From Gnetum montanum (lineage: Eukaryota; Streptophyta; Gnetopsida; Gnetales; Gnetaceae), in contig MNCI01025357.1 in NCBI GenBank assembly GCA_015680685.1, positions 628,789 through 692,788 of the forward strand: DNA of 64,000 bases. The letters run 5' to 3'. Shown piece by piece: positions 55,808 to 64,000 of the stretch. Positions within the stretch are counted from its first letter, which is position 1. Each line of letters opens with the position of its first letter. The translations under genes and the position numbers were made by a program. Under the pieces are notes generated by a model, which was not told the origin of the DNA, made no database searches, and worked only from the letters and a program-made list of their open reading frames with translations.

Positions 55808-56739
55808 AGGTCCATCTGAACCATCGCCCCCAGGGACGGTGTGATCTTCTCCAGCAATTTTTGCATCTTTCAACATGGCAGAGAATCCAAGATCGTCAAG
55901 GTGTTCAATTTTGTCTTTGAAGACAACCATTTTGTAAATTGTCCTTCTCTGTACACTTGGGCACTTGGTGCGTCATGTGTGTGTGTTTGATTCATAATAT
56001 TGATTTCATAGATGGTCTGGTCTCTTCTTGTGTGCCAACGTTCTTGTCGTCATGTCATGTGGGTGGTGGAAGCAAAACAGAAGTTGCAAAACCAATCTTC
56101 CCTTTGCATGGTTCTGCTGCATTATATGGACATTGGAATTTAGCAATCTTTAACAGCAGTAATGTTCAAGAGTAACTAATTAACTACGCAGGGTAGATTT
56201 CAACCTATGCATCAAAAGAATCCGATTCGTGGAAGCGAGGAATCGAGGATTCGTGATTCTGAACGTGTTGGGTACGTGTGTCTCAAAAAAAAGTGGGGAC
56301 GGGTTCGTAGCTGGGGATGTGATAGAGAAAATTTAAATATATTAATTTTTTTAAAAAATTAAATCTCATATATCATATAAAAAACGTTGTAGAATATAGA
56401 ACAAGTACAATGTAAATTCAAAATATTGGTAATGCTTAAAAATTGCATAAAAGATTGCAATGAAACATTAAGTATTGAGTCTCATGTGTATTATAAAATA
56501 TTTTAGCATTATCATATATATATATATGATAAAGAGTTTCTTGCCAAAGCTTAGAAATTGTCACATTGTTCAAATTCTAATTTTAACCTATATTTTCTCC
56601 TTGCTCTACTCTAAAAAGTAAATTTGTAGCTCTACTTTAAAGAGTACATTTGTAAAACCTGCTTCATTTTGTTCTATGTCATTAATATCATTTGCATGGC
56701 AATCATCTTCATCAAGGATTGAATCATCAATATTAAGAT
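55808..56739. other. Non-genic DNA
   Basis: Sequence after the third ORF of G, with no LTR recognised; AT-rich from 56330. No supported gene. Confidence 0.35.
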
Positions 56740-57650
56740 TCATTGCTCCAGAAACATTAGCTAAGTCAGTAGAATAACTTTATCTATCATCAACTATTGG
56801 AACATCATCATCTTCCAGATTAACATCCCAACAAAGAATAGGTGATTGCCTATATTTTATTTCCTTTCTTTCTTCCAATCTAATCATGCTATGAAGAGAT
56901 ACTAATTTTTCAACTCTTTTTGGAGTTAGACTATTTCTTTTGATCCGATAAATGAAAAAATATGTTGACCAATTTCTTTCAGAAAAAGATGCAACCTACA
57001 TAAATGATAAAAATAAGAATAAATTTTTGCATTGTTAAAAAATTCATTTTATAAATTATTCAAAACTTCATCAATAAACAAACTCATTTGAAACTTAAGA
57101 CCTAATAGCCTATTAATTATGGTGTTTAAAAAATGCATGATATATAAAACATCACTATTTCAAGTTTTCAAACATCACATTTCATAAATTAATTAAGAAA
57201 ATTAATACGTATTAATATTTGTTATATGTTTAATAAAAAAACTGATCTGAGAAAGAAACTTCACTGCTAAAGTTTGAAATCTAAGAGTATTTGCTACTAT
57301 CTCCACCATGCAAACTCCACCATCCAGCTAGATTTTCTTGAGCTATTCTATCCATATCAAGTATAGCATCTTCACATTTAAATGCTTTTATATGTCCTTT
57401 AGTAAATTGAAGCCTATTCTTACATCAAAATCAAAATCGTCACAAGGCCTTGTTGGATTTAATGCATATTCAACCATATTCTTAATATTTAATGCATATG
57501 CAGCCATATCCAATGGGGTATTTATAGCATTCATTTTTTTACAATCAATGGAAGTAACTGAGCATTATAAAAATCAAGAGAGCTATCAATTTCTATACCA
57601 TATTTTCATAAATTACATATATTTCTTATCTTTATCAACATAAAAGATGA
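56740..57650 (-). pseudogene. hAT-superfamily transposase relic (C-terminal region)
   Basis: On the minus strand, from about 57620 downward: a stretch with AYALNIKNMVEYALNP and DDFDFDVRIGF, then RLQFTKGHIKAFKCEDAILD, ENLAGWWSLHGGDSSKYSRF, QTLAVKFLSQ (to about 57245). After about 250 bp of AT-rich sequence it continues with SERNWSTYFFIYRIKRNSLT, PKRVEKLVSLHSMIRLEE and CWDVNLEDDDVPIVDD. WW-hG-lq-A-r-LSQ followed by ERNWS...RN-L...LV-H--lRL is the signature of plant hAT dimerisation domains. The gap could be an old intron (a gtag-like end is present) or an insertion, but the two sides do not join in frame. No terminal inverted repeats were identified. Confidence 0.7.
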
Positions 57651-58899
57651 AATCAACAATAGGTTGTGCCCATTAGAAAAAATATTGCTACATTTTCATA
57701 AAAAACTAATACCATGCATATAAGCCAATAAAGTTTATCAGATTTTTACACCAGGAATCCCTTCCCCACCACCATTTTCACAGAGCTCTATTTGCTTTGC
57801 TTTTGCGCTATTAAAAATGCTCTCCGCAAGTTCATGACATGTTTTGGACTTATGGGCTTGCTTTATAAAGTTGGGATAGCAGGAGATTCAAAGGCAGGTC
57901 TTTGGAGTTTTGGAATTTCTTGTTGTGGGTTGAGTTCATGCCTCTTGCATGTTTGACTGTTCCTAAAAAGATTTGGGAAGGATATAGTGCTGAAATTTTG
58001 TTTGAACTTTGAACAAATGTATGCTTCAAACTATTCTATTTTGTTTGCACTTGCAGAGGAAATTGTTTGCACTTGCAGAGGAAGAGAGGCCTGAAAGCAG
58101 TTTTGTAACCAACTAGTTCCTTTCCCTCACAGGTTGTGCATTAATGACTAGTTGGAATGACGGCCACAGGTTGTGCATTTATGATTGGCTGAAATCACGG
58201 TCCTTACCGAAACCAGAGACGCAACATGAGATGCCCATGGTCCACGAATAAAAATACGAAATCAATCCACTAAATAAAAACTTTTCTCTAAAATCATCTG
58301 AATAAACTAAAACGAAAAGTAAAGATCAGGTAAATCTAAGCAAAATAGGCAACTCAATTGATACGAAAATCCACTAGTACAGGAACGTGTTCTCATGCAA
58401 ACTGGAAGAGCAAGACAGAAAGGGAAGAACAGTGGATTTCGTGCTCACGAATCAGGATAGAGATGGAGAGAAATCTTTACAGCAACGAGGGAAAGAAGCG
58501 AAAAAAACAAGTGAGAACCAAGAGCGAACGTTCGGCGGAAAAATTGTGCACTAAGATCACAAAGGTAAAGCATGTAGGGCTCGCATTTAAAAAACGGAAG
58601 AAATATCATCCAAATTTTTTAAGAACAAAAACTAGAATTATGGATCGAAGAGAACCGCTCGCAATGCGTGCTTACGCAGGCTCGGCAAGCTCGTCCAGAT
58701 TGCGCTAGAAGGAAACGATCGATTTTCTGAAAAATATAGAATGATAAAAAATATAGAAACTGAAAAATATAGAATAATAAAGTATAGAATAATAGATGTG
58801 CAGCGCATTTTCTAAGCATCAACAGATAAATCCGATAAGACAAGTCTTCTACCCAGTCACCCAAATCAAACTGGGCAGACGAGACCCCTGCATCAAAAA
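57651..58899. other. Non-genic DNA with small local duplications
   Basis: Contains a 21-bp duplication ttgtttgcacttgcagagga at 58048/58067, a roughly 46-bp imperfect duplication around cacaggttgtgcat (58130/58172) and an A-rich ORF (58358-58708) without family character. No gene supported. Confidence 0.4.
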
Positions 58900-59145
58900 A
58901 AATGTTCATGGTCTTTTTCGTCATTGCCTGCAAACGAAAAACTGAAAATGAAGCAAAAAATTTTAAAGCTGAAAGAGAAACAAAGCGTTTGGAGAGTAGA
59001 GATTTTCTTGGGAATCGCGAATCTCCGGCGCATAGATTTCAACGTTGTTGCTATCCAGAAGGTCGCAATCAAATAATTGATAACGCGGAGCAAAACCATG
59101 TTGAGAAGGATAGAGTAAGAAATTCCACAGCTGCAATAATTTCAA
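58770..59145 (-). other. Candidate exon(s) of an unrecognised minus-strand gene
   Basis: Minus strand 59145-58963 reads YQLFDCDLLDSNNVEIYAPE, IRDSQENLYS. A T-rich acceptor-like stretch ending tttgcag sits at about 58930, after which FFDAGVSSAQFDLGDWVEDL, SYRIYLLMLRK reads to about 58800, ending near a run of tatattttt. Composition is gene-like and unlike the nearby repeats. I do not recognise the family; a host gene exon, or chance, is possible. Confidence 0.25.
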
Positions 59146-59546
59146 CCTTCATTTAAGTGCGTACTACAGAGCGTTAAACGGAAATGTGGAAAACGTTGTC
59201 TATCAACATCTTGCACTCTAAAACAGATCTATCCCTTTTGATTCAGTGCCACAAAGTTTTTGGAGCCGGTAACATTAACAGATTTACTTACTACTTATCT
59301 TTATATGATGTTCGGTACTTCAATTTAGTTATAACTTATACTTTACTTGCTTTCATTCCAGGTTCCAGTTTTTCACAATTTGTGTCACTCCATAACGTGT
59401 TTTCATAACGATTTTCCCAATACGTACGATCTATGCGAGGGCTTTTCAGTTTATAAATAAGATTATCTGAATATGTGTGGGCTGTGGATGTGAATAATAG
59501 GATGTGGGTGATGATAAGAGAGAAGATGCAGCCAACCGCTTGGTTT

Positions 59547-59823
59547 TCAAGGCAAAGATGAGGATAAGAAATCCAATCTACGGTTATGCAGGTCTAGTAT
59601 AATTTGCAAAGCTACATGGGCCATTTGCAGGCAAAGTTGGTGCTTTACCAGGCTCAGTATTATGTGATGCAACACACATCTTCTTCGCAGCTTCAACATC
59701 TGCATGAACAGTATCATTACGACTCCAGAAACAAGTGCCTGTTGCTTCCCATGTGGGTGGAATTTGGACAACTTTGACATAGTGTTGAGCACTACACAAG
59801 TAATTTACGTGGGTTAAGGCCAT
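59547..59823 (-). other. Candidate last exon of an unrecognised minus-strand gene
   Basis: A minus-strand frame reads YVKVVQIPPTWEATGTCFWS, RNDTVHADVEAAKKMCVASH, GKAPTLPANGPCSFANYTRP and stops with taa at about 59585. A plausible acceptor (acttgtgtag) precedes AQHYVK at about 59787. The cysteine and Asn-x-Thr content would fit a secreted protein. No homologue is recognised from memory, and no upstream exon was found. Confidence 0.35.
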
Positions 59824-59829
59824 TGGGAT

Positions 59830-60366
59830 GTTTTTTTATGGGATTAAAACTTTATCATGGCCCCATTTGTCAATAACAAAACCCTTTTTAAGTTATGAGG
59901 GCATTTTTTTCCAAAAAAATAAAAACGCTGTTTCAGAGTTAATAGGATCCGTGTTGAACACCTTCAACTATTCTGCTAGCGCTCACGGCAGCGTATTTGA
60001 AAGCTGCTTTCGAAAGTTTTATGGAATTGTACAGCAGCTCTGAACTTTCTGAAACAAAAAAAAAAGGAAAAAATGTTATATCAACTCTGTAACATGTCAT
60101 GCAGCGGTGTTTACCTGCTCGTTCGGAAACGTTTTATTAACAAAAAGTTTTCCAACATAATAAAAAAGGCCGTAAATCAAATAGGCATGCGACATCTTGA
60201 AACATTTTCAGCGCGGGTTCCGCGATTGCATGATTAAGGACCACAGAAAAAGGCAAGGAATCATTTTCAGGTGCAAGAAAGCATGAACCTAAAAGTGGAC
60301 ATCACACACATGGTACGGGCCTCTGCTATAAGTTATGTTACAGCCTTGATAACGGACTGTTCAAAG
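59830..60366. other. Intergenic DNA
   Basis: No supported ORF or repeat; AT-rich with short A-runs (60050-60070). Confidence 0.4.
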
Positions 60367-60708
60367 CTTTGTTGGATACTCGGATATTTGATGGCTTTGT
60401 TAGGTGTGTCCAGGTCGCTTCAACCCGAGCTGCTTGATTTGGGTAACAGATTGGAATTCCAGGATTTGGGTATATGACAGGAGCAATGACGAACAACAAA
60501 GTAGACCAAAGAATAGAATAACTTTGTTGCATACTCGGATATTTGATGGCTTTGTTAAGTGTATCCAGCATATGGTGTTTCTAATTCTGCCAGTTCGCTT
60601 CGACCCGAGCTGCTTGATTTGGGTTTGGACAACAGATTGAAATTCCAGGATTTGGGTATATGACAGGAGCAATGACGAACAACAAAGTAGACCAAAGAAT
60701 AGAATAAC
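60367..60708 (+). repeat. Tandem duplication (155 and 187 bp)
   Basis: Copy 1 60367-60521 and copy 2 60522-60708 both run from ctttgttg[g/c]atactcgg to aagaatagaataac and are nearly identical. Copy 2 has about 30 bp extra (cagcatatggtgtttctaat...). It lies about 730 bp upstream of the ABCB start codon. Confidence 0.9.
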
Positions 60709-61214
60709 AGTTGCACCACTACATTTACTTTTTGCGGCTTGGGAACCAAGCTGAGCAGTGCTACGTATCAGTGGGTGTTTTAAGATGTGAACACCACGCA
60801 GCCAATTGTTTATTGAAAAGTGCTTGATACCTCAAGCAAGGGATTATAAAATTCGGTTTCACAGAGCTATTTGAAAGGTACGTGTCCACAATGGAATTAT
60901 TAAGAGAATTCAGCAATAATAGTGGTGGCTTGCCCTGCAATCCAACTCGAGCTCCTTGGGAAGAACCGGTGGGGTTTCTATTTGCAAGTGCAAATGCAAA
61001 TGGGCGTTGTGGGTGCGTCATGTGCCTACGGAAATGTGACACCGGTAACTGGCTTTCCAAAATCTGCAGGTTTCAAGACTACATGAGTTTTTACTTCACA
61101 ATTGGCAGTAAATTTACTCATACGAATTTAGCATATCCTCGTCAGGGATACGTTTTTCTTAAAAAAAAATTGGTAGATATATGGGCGGGCCATAGTTTTG
61201 CTACAGATGTTTTG

Positions 61215-61223
61215 CTATATATT
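61215..61223 (+). promoter_or_regulatory. Possible TATA box of the ABCB gene
   Basis: gttttgctatatattcagatg lies about 220 bp upstream of the ATG at 61440; a plausible plant TATA context, not otherwise supported. Confidence 0.3.
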
Positions 61224-61439
61224 CAGATGTCCTAAACGATTAGATGAGACATCGGATTCTTGGGAGCGTTGTAAACTTTCCAACAGACAACGTTAGAGTA
61301 ATCTCCTTTTCCCATCTCTACTGACCTTTTCTTTCTTGATTCGTTTGTTTTCGGTGACAAAAAAAGTACTGTTGCAGGAACCTAAATAGGATGAAATAGT
61401 TGAAGCGTTGCCCATGATTGAAGTTATTGTGTAGAACGC

Positions 61440-64000
61440 ATGGGGGACGATCCAGAAAAATTGCAGAAAGACAAGGAGAATTCCTCTCATATCGTGGCGA
61501 CCGAGGAGGACTCTGCATCAGTGAGTTTAGAAAAAATGTCAGGAGGCAAGAAAGAAGGAGGAGATGTTAATGGTTCTGAGCGTCAGGACAGTGAAAGTAC
61601 AAAGAGAGTTCTTCTGTATAAACTATTCGTGTTTGCAGATACGTTCGATATAATTATGATGGTATGTGGTACGCTGGGTGCCATAGTTAACGGTGTTGGC
61701 TTGCCAGCAATGTCGGTCGTGTTCGGGTCGCTTATTGATGCATTTGGCGACAGCTCCGTTCAATCTCTCAACGCTGTACTGCATCGTGTGACAACGGTAA
61801 GCCCCTCTTTTTAAGGTAACTTAGGTAATTTGTTTTTCTTAACAGTTTAACAATGAGATTTTATTAACGAAAATATAAAATTGTACCACATCTAGATCGA
61901 AAATAAATTTATTATTTCAAAGCGACACTGCGATCTTAAGTTCGGAAATATAAATTTTAATCGTGTAAGATTCATTTCGGTGAATCACTGAATTGGTCTC
62001 ATGTATAAATTGACATTACCCATGGCCTATCGACGCAATTAAACTTGTTTACTCTCCCATTTATATGAATATGGCATTAAACTTTGGATCTTGTTTGATA
62101 ATTCATGCCTGTTATTCATTAACAGGCAGAATATTAAGATTTTGCGTGTTATTTTATTTCAACTGTTCAACTCCCATATTTTCAACGTGGAAAAATATGT
62201 TATAATTGGCATTTGGAGGATATTTGGATGCTTATGAGGTCTTACGTAAAAACCTCTTCTCCAATGGGTTTTAGTACACTGGTTAAATTATCAGAGAGGA
62301 ACCTTCACACCTCCATTTTCACAATATATGATAAAATTTAAAATTGGATCGCTCATCTTTATTGATCGTTTCTGTTCGGGATTCTTCAGGTAGTTCTCCG
62401 TTTTGTTTACGTCGGCATTGCTGTTGGAGTGGGCTCGTTATTCCGTAAGCCATTACTATTGGATTCGTGATCGTTTTTCAATGTTTAAAAATGAGACAAA
62501 TTGAATCCGTTAGGTTGCTTTGTGTACTATAATTTCTGGCTGTCTGTTTAAAACTTTTTTCTCCTTAATTTGTTGCGTTTGTGGTAGAGGTTACATGCTG
62601 GATGACCACAGGGGAAAGACAGGCAGCAAGAATAAGAAGTCTGTATCTGCAGACGATTTTACGGCAAGATATTGCATTTTTTGATACAGAGACCTCAACA
62701 GGAGAGGTAATTGGAACCATGTCAGGAGACACTACACTTGTACAGGAAGCCATGGGAGAAAAGGTCAGTACACAGTTGACCATAAAAATTGCAGTTGCAG
62801 TTTCTAGCTTTAGACATGGAGTACAAGGGAAGAACATCATGTCAATTCTTTTGTGTTCCCTCTGATAATTTAAGAGGGGGTGTTAGAACCCTGAAATAAT
62901 TGTAATATAGGTAGACTATACCCTAATATATATAGTTCAATTAGAACTTCATAACTCAGGGTTTCTCACCCCCATGACTTGGAGCTTTCAAATCAAGAGT
63001 TTTACCACTAGGGGTAATACTTCATTGTTTTTCTAATAAAGCTGAATTGAATTTAATTAATCATTTGCATGGTTGTGGTCTTGTTCTTTGTTGTTTATTA
63101 TTAGGTAGGGACTTTTGTACAAATGATATCAACATTTGTTGGAGGCTTCATTATAGCTTTCGTAAAAGGATGGAGACTTGCACTGGTACTTCTTGCAGTA
63201 ATTCCCCTTGTAATGGGTGTGGGTGCTGTTATGGCTTTGATAATAACCAAGTCGTCGGCACGAGGTCAGAAAGCATATTCAGAAGCCAATGGTGTAGTAG
63301 AGCAAGCAGTTGGAGCAATACGCACAGTATGTATATGACAATGAGCCTGAGTTTTTGACTTTGGCAATTTCGATTTAGAATTCTTGACAGCAAAATATTT
63401 TTATTCTTTGTAGTTATGTCATTTAGCCTTTAACCAAGGTTCTATCTTTAAATTAGGTAGTTTCTTTCGGTGGAGAAAAGAGAGCTATTAATGAGTATGA
63501 TAAGTTTCTCAAGCCTGCGCACAAGGCTGCAGTTGAGCAAGGCTTAGCAACTGGTCTTGGCTTAGGTTGTTTCTTGTTAATCATGTTTTGCACTTATGCT
63601 TTGTCTCTATGGTATGGATCAAGGCTTATAATCAACGAAGGATATTCTGGAGGAAGAGTAATAAATGTCATATTTGCATTTCTTACTGGTGGCCTGTAAG
63701 TTGAGCCTGCACATAAAATCCATATTTCTCCTGAAAGGGCCGAATTTCTAATTGTGGAATCATTTTTCTGTTGAATGCAGCTCCCTTGGTCAAACATCTC
63801 CATCTATCAATGCCTTTGCAGCAGGCCAAGCTGCTGCTTACAGGATGTTTCAAATATTCAAGAGGACACCTGAAATTGACGTTTATGATACTAGTGGAAT
63901 TATTCTTGAAGATGTTCAAGGCGATATCGAATTGAATGATGTAAGTTTTAGATATCCAGCTAGGCCTGATGTTCAAATATTTTCTGGCTTTACATTACAT
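61440..64000 (+). CDS. ABC transporter B family (MDR/P-glycoprotein-like), 5' six exons; partial
   Basis: Exons 61440-61796, 62390-62444, 62588-62763, 63105-63326, 63457-63695 and 63781 to past the window end. All junctions are GT/AG and phases fit throughout (about 423 codons). The N-terminus is an acidic/Lys-rich cytosolic tail (about 60 aa), then [18 protein letters not shown] and the first membrane helix ([20 protein letters not shown]). The first transmembrane domain follows: [106 protein letters not shown]1 begins [20 protein letters not shown]; the window stops before Walker A. Full-length plant ABCB proteins are about 1,250 aa with TMD-NBD-TMD-NBD, and export auxin or specialised metabolites at the plasma membrane. 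The substrate cannot be told here. No stop or frameshift: probably a working gene. The start is the first ATG before the conserved tail. Confidence 0.95.
62871..63060 (+). repeat. Short LTR-like insertion in ABCB intron 3
   Basis: A purine tract aagaggggg is followed by TGTTAGAACCC, a TATA-like aatatatatag at about 62920 and an aataaag polyadenylation-like motif at about 63039. The pattern is that of a small copia-type LTR or TRIM in sense orientation; the right end is uncertain. Confidence 0.35.

Larger units (their letters stand above)
43747..55930 (+). mobile_element. Element G: Athila-like Ty3/gypsy element with a third ORF; no 3' LTR seen
   Basis: LTR 43747-44646, primer-binding site, gag (44811-47158), protease, RT-RNase H, integrase (to about 50831), a long spacer, and a third ORF (52985-about 55807). 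RT motif FMDDFSTYG, RNase H and integrase wording (for example VFMDDF...FD, GHCISQTGISVDPDKI) and the absence of a second RNase H agree with the Athila lineage. The LTR family is that of A', B' and the solo LTR. Many in-frame stops: inactive. No second LTR was found before 56740, so the right boundary is open. Confidence 0.8.

Noticed and set aside
55939-56175. 78-codon ORF after element G as a small host gene
   Set aside because: No motif; sits at the undefined end of G, and the low-complexity gtgtgtgt context argues against it.
58358-58708. 116-codon Lys/Arg/Ser-rich ORF
   Set aside because: Composition follows the purine-rich base content; no conserved motif and no splice or promoter context.
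1-64000. CRISPR arrays, tRNA/rRNA genes, bacterial-type operons
   Set aside because: No direct-repeat/spacer pattern, cloverleaf or rRNA core recognised; tandem repeats here lack unique equal-length spacers.

Overview
This window looks like plant nuclear DNA, most likely from a gymnosperm or another large, repeat-rich seed-plant genome. The organism is an inference. It rests on plant-type Ty3/gypsy retrotransposons in all stages of decay filling about 56 kb, fossils of plant gene families (a glutamate receptor-like channel, a cytochrome P450, a hAT transposase) and one intron-containing plant ABCB transporter gene. I saw no bacterial operon, CRISPR array, rRNA or tRNA gene.

Layout. 1-7650: the 3' part of a Tat-like Ty3/gypsy element (RT, RNase H, second RNase H, integrase), its post-pol minisatellite, then two consecutive LTR-like blocks with purine tracts, TATA boxes and palindrome-rich U3 regions. 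7650-14545: mostly unassignable decayed repeat, with a 94-bp tandem array and two inverted copies of a dispersed hairpin cassette. 14545-25998: element E (+), with LTRs of about 2 kb; pol is almost entirely deleted and a gag-only element (A', minus strand) is nested in it. 26000-28490: a second leader and LTR fragments of the same family, one holding a P450 fragment. 28491-43746: element F (+), a fairly open gag-PR-RNaseH-RT-RNaseH-IN polyprotein, interrupted by a 978-bp solo LTR (with target-site duplication) and by a 5.5-kb gag-only element (B', minus strand, containing an assembly gap). 43747-about 55930: element G (+), an Athila-like element inserted in the 3' UTR of F, with LTR, primer-binding site, gag, protease, RT-RNase H, integrase and a long third ORF. 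56740-57650: a hAT transposase relic (minus). 57650-61430: mostly non-coding, with weak candidate exons and a tandem duplication. 61440 to the window end: the first six exons of an ABCB (MDR/P-glycoprotein) gene on the plus strand, cut off inside its first nucleotide-binding domain.

Relationships. The LTR family opening TGATGAG and closing CTCATCA (solo LTR, A', B', G) has landed four times, each time inside elements of the TGTTGAGGCC family (E, F). A' and B' carry only gag between LTR-type ends and a tRNA-Asp-like primer-binding site, so they look like non-autonomous partners of a G-like element. Several LTRs of the E/F family have conserved ends around a different core; two cores contain recognisable gene fragments. 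The two Tat-like elements place the second RNase H differently: after RT/RNase H in the element at 1-3110, but between protease and RT in F.

The most interesting points are the gene fragments inside LTRs, the aRNH-before-RT layout of F, the gag-only partners, the third ORF of G, and the dispersed hairpin cassette. The only clearly host gene that looks intact is the ABCB transporter.
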